The notes: generated by a model not told the origin, from the sequence alone. Positions 15,797-24,074 are shown, numbered from the stretch's first letter. The stretch is DNA of 33,320 nt from an uncultured Acetatifactor sp. (GCA_947625255.1 CANQNT010000040.1:1-33320), one strand, 5' to 3'. Numbers and translations are program-made.

Positions 15797-17761
15797 ATGA
15801 AGTACGCGCACATTGTGGAGGGGGAGTTCCTGGAGCGGCCCAATCGGTTTATTGCCTACGTCAGGATTCAGGGAAGGCAGGAAACCGTTCATGTGAAGAA
15901 TACAGGAAGGTGCGGAGAGCTTTTAGTACCTGGGGCCAGGGTTTATTTGGAACGCAGTGACCGGGCGGAACGGAAAACGCTTTATGATTTGGTGGCGGTG
16001 GAAAAAGGGACGCTATTAGTCAACATGGATTCCCAGGCGCCCAATAAGGCGGTAGGGGAATGGCTTTTCAAAAGAACCTTGTTTCCGGATCTGGTCAGGG
16101 TACGCCCGGAAACCGTTTATGGGAAGTCCCGCTTTGATTTTTATCTTGAGACGGCAAGAGAAAAAATATTCCTGGAGGTCAAGGGCGTTACGCTGGAAGA
16201 AAAAGGCGTTGTACGTTTCCCGGACGCGCCTTCGGAGCGCGCGGTGAAGCACATTGAGGAATTGATCGAAGCCCGGAAACAGGGATATCAGGTTTATTTG
16301 TTGTTTGTGATACAGATGGATCGGGCCCGGGTGTTTTTGCCAAATTGGGAAACACATCCGGAGTTTGGGCGGGCGTTGTGTCTCGCCGCGCGAAGCGGGG
16401 TACAGATCCTTGCTTATAATTGCCGCGTGACCGCGGATTCCATGGAAATCTGGCGTCCCGTGCCTGTGCGGCTGGACGAGGATTGGACGGATGAAGTTTC
16501 CGAGGCGAGGCCTGACGGCCTGGCGGGCGAGACCGCAGCAATCCGGCCTGACGGCCTGGCGGGCGAGACCGCAGCAATCCGGCCTGACGGCCTGGCGGGC
16601 GAGACCGCAGCAATTCGGCCTGACGGCCTGGCGGGTGATGCCGCCGCAATCAAGCCTGACGACTTATTGGAGGCGATTCCTGGTCCGCTGCTTTCGTGGT
16701 ACGATGAGAATCGCCGTATTCTTCCCTGGAGGGAGCAGCCCACGCCTTATCATGTGTGGGTATCAGAGATCATGCTCCAACAGACGCGGGTGGAAGCGGT
16801 GAAGCCATATTATGAGCGATTTATGGCGAGACTTCCGGATATTGATAGCTTGTCCGAGGTGCCGGAAGAGGAGCTTTTGAAGCTGTGGGAAGGTTTGGGC
16901 TATTATAACCGGGCGCGGAATCTTCGGAAAGCGGCGGCTCAGGTCATGGAGAAGTATGACGGACGGATGCCGGATACTTATGAAGAATTGCTTGGTCTAA
17001 AGGGAATTGGCAGTTATACCGCGGGGGCCATTGCCTCCATCGCGTTTGGAAGACCGGTGGCGGCGGTAGACGGGAATGTGCTCCGGGTTGTTTCCAGGGT
17101 CCGTATGGACGAGAGCATCATCGACGACGCGAAAGTGAAAACCAGGGTAGAGCAGGAGTTGAATCAGATGATTCCCCGTGACCGTCCCGGCGATTTTAAT
17201 CAGTCCATGATGGAGCTGGGAGCCTGTGTCTGCGTTCCCAATGGCGCTCCTCATTGCGAGAATTGTCCCTTGTCTTCTTTTTGTAAGGCCCACGTCGCGG
17301 GGAGGGAGCTGGATTTTCCCAAAAGGGCAGCCAAGCGGCAGCGTTCGGTGGAAGAGAAAACGGTTCTGGTCCTGCGGGATGGGAATCGGGCCGCGCTCTG
17401 TAAACGCTCTGACAAAGGACTTTTGGCCGGAATGTATGAGCTGCCGAGTCTGGAAGGTCATCAAACGGCCCAGGAGGTGGCCGGGTATTTGGCGGAGAAC
17501 GGGATTCATGTTCTGCGGATCCAGCCTCTTGCAGAGGCAAAACATATTTTTACACACAAAGAATGGCATATGTGGGGATATATGGTGCGGGTGGACGAGC
17601 TGGCACCGAGAAATCCCAGTTCGGTCACGGAGAACTGGTTCTTTGTGGAACCGGAAGAAATTCAGGAAAAATACCCGATCCCGTCAGCTTTTTCCGCTTA
17701 TGCCGGGTATTTAAATGTTGAATTAGGGAATGATAAGTTCGAAGGGAGTAAGTTGAAATGA
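15797..17761 (+). CDS. SfsA-MutY fusion protein
   Basis: One 654-residue frame joins two families that are normally separate. ATG 15797 is chosen for the AGGAGAAG upstream and the typical SfsA opening. Residues 1-230 are SfsA: GRCGELLVPGARVYLE, SRFDFYL, FLEVKGVTLE, FPDAPSERAVKH. SfsA is reported to have nuclease and DNA-binding activity. Residues 238-290 are four copies of a 12-residue repeat. Residues about 295-655 are adenine glycosylase MutY: SEIMLQQT with catalytic E324, the helix-hairpin-helix LKGIGSYTAGAIASIAFG, catalytic D425 in AVDGN, iron-sulfur cysteines C479, C487, C490 and C496, then a Nudix-like 8-oxoguanine recognition domain. MutY removes A opposite 8-oxoguanine. All catalytic residues of the glycosylase are intact. 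The stop overlaps the next start (ATGA). Confidence 0.93.
   Translation: MKYAHIVEGEFLERPNRFIAYVRIQGRQETVHVKNTGRCGELLVPGARVYLERSDRAERKTLYDLVAVEKGTLLVNMDSQAPNKAVGEWLFKRTLFPDLVRVRPETVYGKSRFDFYLETAREKIFLEVKGVTLEEKGVVRFPDAPSERAVKHIEELIEARKQGYQVYLLFVIQMDRARVFLPNWETHPEFGRALCLAARSGVQILAYNCRVTADSMEIWRPVPVRLDEDWTDEVSEARPDGLAGETAAIRPDGLAGETAAIRPDGLAGETAAIRPDGLAGDAAAIKPDDLLEAIPGPLLSWYDENRRILPWREQPTPYHVWVSEIMLQQTRVEAVKPYYERFMARLPDIDSLSEVPEEELLKLWEGLGYYNRARNLRKAAAQVMEKYDGRMPDTYEELLGLKGIGSYTAGAIASIAFGRPVAAVDGNVLRVVSRVRMDESIIDDAKVKTRVEQELNQMIPRDRPGDFNQSMMELGACVCVPNGAPHCENCPLSSFCKAHVAGRELDFPKRAAKRQRSVEEKTVLVLRDGNRAALCKRSDKGLLAGMYELPSLEGHQTAQEVAGYLAENGIHVLRIQPLAEAKHIFTHKEWHMWGYMVRVDELAPRNPSSVTENWFFVEPEEIQEKYPIPSAFSAYAGYLNVELGNDKFEGSKLK
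16508..16666 (+). repeat. Four 36-bp repeats linking SfsA and MutY domains
   Basis: Units 16508-16543, 16544-16579, 16580-16615 and 16616-16651, plus a degraded fifth. The first three are almost identical and encode RPDGLAGETAAI; the fourth has drifted (AGDAAAI). The array lies exactly between the two enzyme domains. Confidence 0.92.
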
Positions 17762-18786
17762 AATTGTTGTCCATAACAGTGCCTTGTTATAATTCGGAAG
17801 CTTATATGCACAAGTGTATTGATTCTTTGCTGGTCGGGGGAGACGATGTGGAGATTCTGATCGTCGATGATGGCTCTGCCAAAGATCGGACAGGGGAAAT
17901 CGCGGATGAATATGAAGCCCAGTTTCCTGGCATCGTCAAAGCGATTCATAAGGAAAACGGGGGACATGGTTCTGCCGTCAATACGGGAATTGCCTGTGCC
18001 AGCGGCCTTTTTTTCAAGGTGGTTGACAGTGATGACTGGGTGAAGGAGGATGCATATCATCAGGTATTAGACAAGCTTCGCGAACTGGCCGGTGGAAATC
18101 GGATGCTGGATATGATGGTGTGCAACTTTGTTTATGAAAAGGAGGGAGAAAAGCGCAAGAAAGTGATGCGTTATCGCCATATCCTGCCGGAAAACAAAAT
18201 GCTCACCTGGGAGGAGTGCCATCATTTTATCAAAGGGCATTATATTTTGATGCATTCTGTGATTTTCCGCACCAGGCTGCTGCGGGAGTGTGGATTAAAG
18301 CTGCCGGAGCACACCTTTTATGTGGACAACTTGTATGTGTTTGAACCTCTGCCTTATGTAAAGAATCTGTATTACTTGGACGTGAATCTCTACCGTTATT
18401 ATATCGGACGGGAGGATCAGTCGGTAAACGAGAGTGTCATGATTTCCCGAATCGACCAGCAGATTAAGGTCAATAAGATCATGATCGACTATTTTGTGGA
18501 CCATAAGAGCGAGTTGCTGAAAAACAAGCGACTCTACCAATATATGCGCAATTATTTGGAGATCATTATGACCGTGTCTTCAGCGCTTCTGATTCGCTCC
18601 AATACGGAGGAGCATTTGGAAGCAAAGAAAGAATTGTGGGGTTATCTGAAGAACAAGGATCGGATCCTTTATCTGCAGATGCGGAACGGCATCATGGGAA
18701 ATGCCATGAATCTGCCAGGAAAAGGCGGCAGAAAGCTCTCGGTGGAGGGGTATAAGATCTGCCAGAAAATCTTCAAATTTAATTGA
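17758..18786 (+). CDS. Family 2 glycosyltransferase
   Basis: Transfers a sugar from a nucleotide sugar, probably to a lipid or cell-wall acceptor. It overlaps the sfsA-mutY stop by four bases, and GAAGGGAG sits ahead of the ATG. The 342-residue protein has a GT-A fold in residues 1-120: SITVPCYNSEAYMHKCIDSL, IVDDGS, ENGGHGSAVNTGI, and DSDDW as the metal-binding DxD-type motif. The remaining part is helical, with conserved-looking aromatic patches (YVKNLYYLDVNLYRYYIGRE). No membrane helix is evident. The acceptor cannot be told from sequence. Confidence 0.92.
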   Translation: MKLLSITVPCYNSEAYMHKCIDSLLVGGDDVEILIVDDGSAKDRTGEIADEYEAQFPGIVKAIHKENGGHGSAVNTGIACASGLFFKVVDSDDWVKEDAYHQVLDKLRELAGGNRMLDMMVCNFVYEKEGEKRKKVMRYRHILPENKMLTWEECHHFIKGHYILMHSVIFRTRLLRECGLKLPEHTFYVDNLYVFEPLPYVKNLYYLDVNLYRYYIGREDQSVNESVMISRIDQQIKVNKIMIDYFVDHKSELLKNKRLYQYMRNYLEIIMTVSSALLIRSNTEEHLEAKKELWGYLKNKDRILYLQMRNGIMGNAMNLPGKGGRKLSVEGYKICQKIFKFN

Positions 18787-18835
18787 TAGGTATCTAAATT
18801 TTTTCTAAAAAATATTTAAGCTTTTCGAAAAGTGA

Positions 18836-18863
18836 TTGACCTATTGTTTTTTTGGATTATACT
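18836..18863 (+). promoter_or_regulatory. Promoter of the PAP2-family gene
   Basis: TTGACC at 18836-18841, 16-base spacer, TATACT at 18858-18863. It leaves a leader of about 95 bases. Confidence 0.65.
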
Positions 18864-18913
18864 AAGAGATACCCAAAAGCGGTAAACGCTGTTGGTTCGG
18901 AAAGGAATGGATT

Positions 18914-18932
18914 CATGGCGGGTTTAGCCATG
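18914..18932 (+). promoter_or_regulatory. Hairpin in the leader of the PAP2-family gene
   Basis: CATGGC at 18914-18919 pairs with GCCATG at 18927-18932 around a 7-base loop. No T-run follows, so it is not a terminator. It matches no riboswitch I can identify. Confidence 0.35.
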
Positions 18933-18964
18933 GTTGGTAAGGAAAGTAGAGGAATTGTTTTAAA

Positions 18965-19669
18965 ATGGAAAGGCTCAAGCTCTTTGTTCATCAATATAAG
19001 CATGGTTTTATTGCTTTGGGATATCTGTTCGTATACCTGATCTGGTTTTTCTGGTTGGAGAGTACGGTCACCAGGCATTTCAATGTGATACACACCGCTT
19101 TGGATGATTACATCCCGTTTTGTGAGGTGTTCGTCATTCCGTATTTCCTTTGGTTTGGTTATGTTACCATCGTGGTGCTTTACCTGATTTTTCATAATAA
19201 GCAGGATTATTACAAGGCGTGTGCCTTTCTTTTTACCGGAATGACGATTTTCCTTGTGGTTTCTACCATCTGGCCTAATGGACAGTATCTGCGGCCCTTT
19301 GTCATGCCCAGGGACAATATATTCACGCGAATGGTATCCGGACTTTATTTTGCGGATACACCTACGAACCTTTGGCCAAGCATCCATGTGTATAATTCCA
19401 TCGGAGCCCATTTGGCCATCACTCATAACAAGGAATTGATGAAGAGGCGTTGGATCCGGCCGGCTTCCTTTATCTTGTGTGTATCCATTATTATGTCCAC
19501 CATGTTTATCAAGCAGCATTCCGCGTTCGATGTGGTGACAGCCTTTATCATGGCTGGAGTGATGTATGTTCTGGTTTATCAAAATGATGCTGTTATGGCC
19601 TGGATCCAGTCCGCGCGGGCCGGCAGGAAGTCCAGACCCCAGATCGGATGGAACGGGAGGAGCCTGTAG
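18965..19669 (+). CDS. PAP2-superfamily membrane phosphatase
   Basis: Integral membrane protein of 234 residues, probably hydrolysing or exchanging a lipid phosphate. AGAGGA lies about 11 bases before the ATG. Hydrophobic helices lie around 15-33, 52-78, 85-105 and 165-210. The PAP2 signature is partly conserved: RPFVMPRD near 117, PSIHVYNS near 140 and KQHSAFDVV near 184, giving the two histidines and the aspartate of the active site. The pattern is closer to the inositolphosphotransferase / PAP2-like group than to classic PgpB. It follows a glycosyltransferase and precedes a lipid kinase, which fits a lipid or envelope role. Confidence 0.85.
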   Translation: MERLKLFVHQYKHGFIALGYLFVYLIWFFWLESTVTRHFNVIHTALDDYIPFCEVFVIPYFLWFGYVTIVVLYLIFHNKQDYYKACAFLFTGMTIFLVVSTIWPNGQYLRPFVMPRDNIFTRMVSGLYFADTPTNLWPSIHVYNSIGAHLAITHNKELMKRRWIRPASFILCVSIIMSTMFIKQHSAFDVVTAFIMAGVMYVLVYQNDAVMAWIQSARAGRKSRPQIGWNGRSL

Positions 19670-19766
19670 GATAAAGGGGTGTATGCCGCGTAAACGGAAT
19701 CATGGCATAATAACAGAAGATACGAAGCAAATGGGAAAAAGCGGAGGAGTGAGTTGCAACAAATTT

Positions 19767-19804
19767 GCGCTGCGTTACAAAAGAATACGCAGCGCTTCTT
19801 TTTT
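19767..19804 (+). terminator. Terminator between convergent PAP2 and lipid-kinase genes
   Basis: Nine-base perfect arms GCGCTGCGT (19767-19775) and ACGCAGCGC (19787-19795) followed by TTCTTTTTT. It ends plus-strand transcripts. The right arm and loop also encode the last residues and stop codon of the minus-strand lipid kinase. Confidence 0.85.
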
Positions 19805-20803
19805 GCATTCCAGGGTGAGTTCCGAATAGTGACCGGGTACCTCGCCGTCCGTATGGACGCAGAGGGGAACGGATGTGGAAATGTGAATCCGGCTGGCATG
19901 ATAGGCTTCCACGCCCCTGAACAGATAATGCTTTCCCACAAAAGCGGTGGGCAGGGCCAGGAGAATCAGAAGCTTGGGCAGGTCACCGACCGCGCAAAGG
20001 TTCAAAATGCCATCCTGGTCTTTGGCGTCGGGGCAGAATCGGAAGCCGCCGCCCTCATAGCGATGGATCATGCTGGCAATGAATAAAATGCGATGAAAAT
20101 GAATGGGAGGCTGTTCATCCAGGCTTAGGTCGCAGGAAACGGCTTTTGCCTGGAAAAGCTGTTTCAGGGCGATTGCCAAATAAATCAGCTTGCCCAGTCC
20201 CACCTGGTTAAAGACTCTCTTCAGTGAGGAATGAAGGACTCCCTCACAGACCGCGGCGTCGAAACCGACACCGGAGCTGACCACAAAACGGCGGGCTTTA
20301 CCGTCCGGTAAGGTCAGGATGCCAAGATCCATGAGATGTATCCTGGCGGGATGCAGAATACGGTTCAGGGCCTGACGAGGATCTTTGGAAAGCCCCAGAT
20401 CCCTTGCCAAATCGTTGCTGGAACCGGTGGGAATGTAGCCCAATAGGATATCGGAGGGATTCTTGATGCCTTGCAGCGCTTCATTCATGGTGCCGTCCCC
20501 GCCAAGGATGATCAGGACATCGCGCCGTCCTATATCGGAGCTGGCAAGATCCTGTCCCAATGTCGGCGAGGAATCAGGATATGGAGTTGATGCCGACAGG
20601 GTATTTTTCTGGCTTTTTGATAGCGCATCCTGCGATAGCGCAGACGTGATCTCTCCGGCAAGTCTCTCCACATCCCCTGCCTTTTTGGAAAAGTAGGATA
20701 GATAGTCCGCTTTTTCCGCCATAAGGGCGGGTTCTATAACTTCTTTCCATAATTTCAGCCCCTTGCCGGAACGGGAGGAGGGATTGATGATAATATGGTA
20801 CAT
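19775..20803 (-). CDS. Diacylglycerol/lipid kinase (YegS/DgkB family)
   Basis: Phosphorylates a membrane lipid such as diacylglycerol. Start set at the ATG of MYHIIINPSSRSGKG, with GAGGAAA upstream on the minus strand; the frame is open further back but without a ribosome site. The 342 residues show the family N-terminus, the nucleotide loop GGDGTMNEAL at 101-110, PTGSSNDLARDLGL, the SSGVGFDAAVCEG segment and the C-terminal HTDGE motif. Residues about 57-93 are a Ser/Gln-rich insert (KSQKNTLSASTPYPDSS) before the GGDGT strand that is longer than in Bacillus DgkB. The family is secure; the lipid substrate is not. Confidence 0.92.
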   Translation of the reverse strand: MYHIIINPSSRSGKGLKLWKEVIEPALMAEKADYLSYFSKKAGDVERLAGEITSALSQDALSKSQKNTLSASTPYPDSSPTLGQDLASSDIGRRDVLIILGGDGTMNEALQGIKNPSDILLGYIPTGSSNDLARDLGLSKDPRQALNRILHPARIHLMDLGILTLPDGKARRFVVSSGVGFDAAVCEGVLHSSLKRVFNQVGLGKLIYLAIALKQLFQAKAVSCDLSLDEQPPIHFHRILFIASMIHRYEGGGFRFCPDAKDQDGILNLCAVGDLPKLLILLALPTAFVGKHYLFRGVEAYHASRIHISTSVPLCVHTDGEVPGHYSELTLECKKEALRILL

Positions 20804-20852
20804 AGTCGTTTCCTCGTTAGTTAAAGTTTGCCGCATTGCATCGATCAATCCT

Positions 20853-20881
20853 ATTTTAACAACACTTTCCTGCGATGGCAA
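20853..20881 (-). promoter_or_regulatory. Promoter of the lipid-kinase gene
   Basis: Read leftwards: TTGCCA (20881-20876), 17-base spacer, TAAAAT (20858-20853). It is divergent from the glyA promoter. Confidence 0.5.
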
Positions 20882-20948
20882 GGGCAAATCACAGAGAAAT
20901 GCGGGAAAAAAGTTGCGGGAAAAAGAGAAAGTTTTCAAAAAGAAAGGC

Positions 20949-20977
20949 TTTGCATTCGGGAAATTTCGTGTTATAAT
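20949..20977 (+). promoter_or_regulatory. Promoter of glyA
   Basis: Consensus TATAAT at 20972-20977 with TTTGCA at 20949-20954, 17 bases apart. The leader is about 48 bases and shows no glycine-riboswitch pattern. Confidence 0.6.
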
Positions 20978-21031
20978 GCTAATCGAGCTGTTTGCGGCTG
21001 AAAAACAAATCATTTCATGAGGAGGACAAGA

Positions 21032-22270
21032 ATGTATTCATTAGAAGAAGTAAAGCGGATAGATCCTGAAATCGCCCAGGCCATCGAGGACGAGCAGGCC
21101 AGACAGAACAGTCATATTGAGCTGATTGCTTCTGAAAACTGGGTGAGCAAGGCGGTTATGGCCGCCATGGGCAGTCCCTTGACCAACAAATATGCGGAAG
21201 GATATCCGGGGAAACGCTATTATGGCGGCTGTGAGTGTGTGGACGTGGTGGAAAATCTGGCCATTGAACGTGCCAAGGCGCTGTTCGGCTGTGATTATGC
21301 CAACGTGCAGCCCCATTCCGGAGCCCAGGCCAATATGGCCGTGCAGTTCGCGGTCTGTAAGCCCGGCGATACCATCATGGGCATGAATCTGGATCATGGC
21401 GGACATCTGACCCATGGGAGCCCAGTGAATATGTCAGGAAAATATTTCCATATCGTGCCTTACGGTGTGAATGACGACGGGTTTCTGGATTATGACAGAA
21501 TGCGTGAACTGGCTTTGGAGAGTAAGCCGAAGATGATCATCGCAGGCGCTTCCGCCTATGCCCGTACCATTGATTTTGCCAGATTCCGTGAGGTGGCGGA
21601 CGAAGTGGGAGCGGTGCTGATGGTGGACATGGCTCATATTGCCGGCTTGGTGGCGGCGGGTCTGCATCCCAGTCCCATTCCCTATGCGGACGTGGTGACC
21701 ACGACCACCCACAAGACCCTGCGCGGCCCACGAGGCGGCATGATTCTCTGCAATCAGGAGGCGGCGGCCAAATATAACTTTAACAAGGCCGTTTTCCCTG
21801 GCATCCAGGGCGGTCCCCTGATGCACGTTATCGCGGCCAAGGCAGTCTGCTTTAAGGAGGCTCTCAGTGATGATTTCAAGGTCTATCAGCAGAATATCGT
21901 GGATAACGCCCAGGCGCTTTGCAAGGGCCTGTTAAGCCGCGGAATCAGGATCGTGTCCGGCGGTACGGATAACCATCTGATGCTGGTGGATCTGACCAAC
22001 TTCGGCCTGACCGGCAAGAACGTGGAGAAGCTTCTGGACGCGGCCCACATCACCTGCAATAAGAACACCATCCCGAATGATCCCCAGTCGCCTTTCGTGA
22101 CCAGCGGTATCCGCCTGGGAACCCCGGCGGTTACCTCCCGCGGCATGAACACCCAGGATATGGACCGGATCGCGGAAGCCATTGCCATGGTAATCAAGGA
22201 GGGCGAGGCGAAGATCCCGCAGGCCAGAGCCATCGTGCAGACCCTGACCGACAAATATCCCCTGATGTAA
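21032..22270 (+). CDS. glyA: Serine hydroxymethyltransferase
   Basis: PLP enzyme that interconverts serine and glycine and loads one-carbon units on tetrahydrofolate, in the cytoplasm. ATG 21032 follows a perfect AGGAGG by six bases; an ATG at 21017 would lie before that site. The 412 residues contain [37 protein letters not shown], the [11 protein letters not shown] motif with the PLP lysine K228, and [15 protein letters not shown] near the end. Full length and with all key motifs. It is a single-gene unit with promoter and terminator. Confidence 0.97.
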   Translation: MYSLEEVKRIDPEIAQAIEDEQARQNSHIELIASENWVSKAVMAAMGSPLTNKYAEGYPGKRYYGGCECVDVVENLAIERAKALFGCDYANVQPHSGAQANMAVQFAVCKPGDTIMGMNLDHGGHLTHGSPVNMSGKYFHIVPYGVNDDGFLDYDRMRELALESKPKMIIAGASAYARTIDFARFREVADEVGAVLMVDMAHIAGLVAAGLHPSPIPYADVVTTTTHKTLRGPRGGMILCNQEAAAKYNFNKAVFPGIQGGPLMHVIAAKAVCFKEALSDDFKVYQQNIVDNAQALCKGLLSRGIRIVSGGTDNHLMLVDLTNFGLTGKNVEKLLDAAHITCNKNTIPNDPQSPFVTSGIRLGTPAVTSRGMNTQDMDRIAEAIAMVIKEGEAKIPQARAIVQTLTDKYPLM

Positions 22271-22317
22271 GAGAGGACTGTTATTACATTCCTTTTATAG
22301 AGGGTTTTGTTATCGAC

Positions 22318-22354
22318 AACGGATGCTACAATGTGTGGCATCCGTTATTTTTTT
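22318..22354 (+). terminator. Terminator of glyA
   Basis: Nine-base arms AACGGATGC (22318-22326) and GCATCCGTT (22338-22346) followed by A and seven T. Strong intrinsic terminator. Confidence 0.9.
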
Positions 22355-22373
22355 GCCAATTTTTAGTTCCCTG

Positions 22374-22417
22374 TTCCCAATATTTGAATGCGAGTATATA
22401 ATACAAGCATATACTCG
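22374..22417 (+). promoter_or_regulatory. Promoter with overlapping palindrome ahead of the integrase
   Basis: TTCCCA at 22374-22379 and TATAAT at 22397-22402 are 17 bases apart. A perfect 9-bp inverted repeat, CGAGTATAT (22391-22399) and ATATACTCG (22409-22417), covers the -10 box. This looks like an operator that would block transcription when bound. The remaining bases of the gap 22355-22628 hold a small AGAAT/ATTCT repeat and the excisionase-like fragment. Confidence 0.5.
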
Positions 22418-22489
22418 TAGGGCATTAACCAAACAAATGCTTCACAAAGCCAGAATGAATCATAAAATTCTGAAGCAGTATTGTCATAA

Positions 22490-22645
22490 AGTGTTGAAAA
22501 AAAAGCTGATGTTTGGGAAATACTGAATATCAGTCCGCCAACCGTGCTGAAAGCAGTCAGGCCGGCAGTCGCGGGAACCGCGGGCGAACCATTCAACGTC
22601 GGGGTCTATATGAAAGGAGGAAATCGCGATGTCTCGAAGAGGTGA
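22490..22645 (+). pseudogene. Excisionase-like fragment without start codon
   Basis: The frame after the TAA at 22487 reads SVEKKADVWEILNISPPTVL and then KAVRPAVAGTAGEPFNVGVY. This resembles a short helix-turn-helix excisionase (ADVxEILxIS-x-x-T, later a P-x-x-x-V-G strand). There is no ATG, GTG or TTG in frame, so it cannot be translated as it stands. It ends inside the start of the integrase gene, the usual place for xis. The assignment rests on weak motif likeness. Confidence 0.35.
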
Positions 22646-23744
22646 AAATATTTTTAAGAGAAAGGATGGACGATGGGAGGCCCGATATATCATAGGCCAT
22701 GAACTGTCCGGAAAGACTCGATACGGGTTCTGTTACGGCAAAACCTATCAGGAGGCGAAAGCGAAGGTTGCGCAGGTCAAGGCAGCACTGATCAATAACA
22801 CTCCGATACCAACGGTAAAGAATCGCCAACGCTTTTCTTTTTTTTGTGAGGAGTGGCTTCGTTTCCGGCGTCCCCAGATCAAGGATTCGACCTACGTGAA
22901 ATACAATGCCGTACTGCAGAGCCATATCCTGCCCATGCTGGGAAACTGTTTCCCCTCGGGCATCAGCACACAGACTGTGGAGTCTTTTCAGTCAGAGCTT
23001 TTAAGCAAAGGACTTTCGATCCAGACCGTGAAGAACATTCTGATGGTGCTGCGGGCAATCCTGAAATATACGGCTTCCCAGTATCCGGGCACTTTGCCTG
23101 CGGTGCAGGTACAGTATCCGAAAGAATCCAAAAAGGAGATAAGGGTTCTTACCCTGGAGGAGCAAAAAAGGCTGATCGCCTGTCTGAAAAAAGACATGGA
23201 TGCCTGTAAATTTGGGATTCTTCTGGCACTGATGACAGGATTGCGGATCGGGGAGATCTGCGCGCTTCAGTGGGAGAGCATCTCCATGGAAAACGGAACG
23301 ATCCACATAGGAGCCACCATGCAGCGGCTCAAAAATATTCGTCAGGAGGGCAGTGGAAAAACAATCATCTGTATTGGCAGTCCCAAAAGCGATACTTCGG
23401 TGCGAACCATCCCATTTTCTGAAAATATAGCCGTACTTTGCAGGAGGTACGATCCCCATCACCCGACTGCTTACGTTTTAACGGGGACAGAGGAATATAT
23501 GGAGCCGCGCAAGCTTCAGAGGAGGCTGGAAAAATATACAAAGGAATGTGGGTTGGAAGGTGTCCATTTTCATACGCTTCGCCATACCTTTGCCACGCGC
23601 TGTATGGAGGTGGGTTTTGAGATCAAAAGCCTCAGCGAGATCCTGGGACATGCCAGCCCGTCTACCACTCTTGATCGGTATGTACACTCCTCTATCGACC
23701 TGAAGCGCTCCAATATGGCAAAACTCACTATGATAGAGAGTTGA
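22629..23744 (+). CDS. Tyrosine recombinase / integrase
   Basis: Integrase of a phage or integrative element, 371 residues. A strong AAAGGAGG precedes the ATG. Residues 1-55 are an AP2-like arm-binding domain (GENIFKRKDGRWEARYIIGH). Residues about 68-150 are the SAM-like core-binding domain (FFCEEWLRFRRPQIKDSTYV). The catalytic domain has R206 (TGLRIGE), K253 (SPKSDTS), H315 and R318 (HTLRH), H341 (LGHAS) and the nucleophile Y351 (TLDRYVH). All six active-site residues are present, so it should be active. It lies downstream of glyA, with an excisionase-like scrap before it and no other recognisable element genes after it. Confidence 0.94.
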   Translation: MSRRGENIFKRKDGRWEARYIIGHELSGKTRYGFCYGKTYQEAKAKVAQVKAALINNTPIPTVKNRQRFSFFCEEWLRFRRPQIKDSTYVKYNAVLQSHILPMLGNCFPSGISTQTVESFQSELLSKGLSIQTVKNILMVLRAILKYTASQYPGTLPAVQVQYPKESKKEIRVLTLEEQKRLIACLKKDMDACKFGILLALMTGLRIGEICALQWESISMENGTIHIGATMQRLKNIRQEGSGKTIICIGSPKSDTSVRTIPFSENIAVLCRRYDPHHPTAYVLTGTEEYMEPRKLQRRLEKYTKECGLEGVHFHTLRHTFATRCMEVGFEIKSLSEILGHASPSTTLDRYVHSSIDLKRSNMAKLTMIES

Positions 23745-23825
23745 GGGATTCGCAGTCAGAACGGACAGTCAAAGAGAACGGAGCGCGAAAGGTCTTTTTC
23801 ATTATATAGGAAAATATCATGGGAA

Positions 23826-23854
23826 CCGCTGAGAAATCAGCGGCTTTCTTTGTT
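23826..23854 (+). terminator. Terminator of the integrase gene
   Basis: Arms CCGCTGA (23826-23832) and TCAGCGG (23837-23843) around a GAAA tetraloop, followed by CTTTCTTTGTT. Confidence 0.75.
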
Positions 23855-23941
23855 TGGGACACAGATTGGGCAAATCTGCGACGGCGCCTGCTTTATCAGA
23901 AATAGCATCCCCTAAAATCCTGTTGTTTGGAGGAAACAGAT

Positions 23942-24049
23942 ATGAAAGCTAATAAGACACACGATAAGCCACATAGTACGAATACGAAGCAAGATTCAGA
24001 TCCTAAACATCCGAACGGAACGTTTCTGGTAAGTACAAACAGCGATTAG
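23942..24049 (+). CDS. Unknown 35-residue hydrophilic protein
   Basis: A small frame with a very good ribosome site (TTGGAGGAAACAGAT before ATG). It reads MKANKTHDKPHSTNTKQDSD followed by PKHPNGTFLVSTNSD. It is highly polar, rich in K, T, S, N, D and H, with no signal peptide, membrane helix or cysteine. It lies between the integrase terminator and a bidirectional terminator, opposite a convergent XRE gene. I do not recognise the family. Ribosome site and isolation as a unit argue for a real gene; the small size argues for caution. Confidence 0.5.
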   Translation: MKANKTHDKPHSTNTKQDSDPKHPNGTFLVSTNSD

Positions 24050-24074
24050 AGATATACGAGGAACCGGCGGTCAG

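Noticed and set aside
16508..16666. Regular 36-bp repeats as a CRISPR array
   Set aside because: Units are directly adjacent with no unique spacers and keep a reading frame inside sfsA-mutY.
18864..18964. Cyclic-di-GMP riboswitch in the leader of the PAP2-family gene
   Set aside because: There is a hairpin and some purine-rich bases, but the conserved GEMM core is not present.
18852..19040. 62-codon frame across the PAP2 leader
   Set aside because: It starts inside the -10 region of the promoter, has no ribosome site and ends within the PAP2 gene.
20882..21031. Glycine or folate riboswitch ahead of glyA
   Set aside because: The leader is too short after the promoter and lacks the conserved aptamer motifs.
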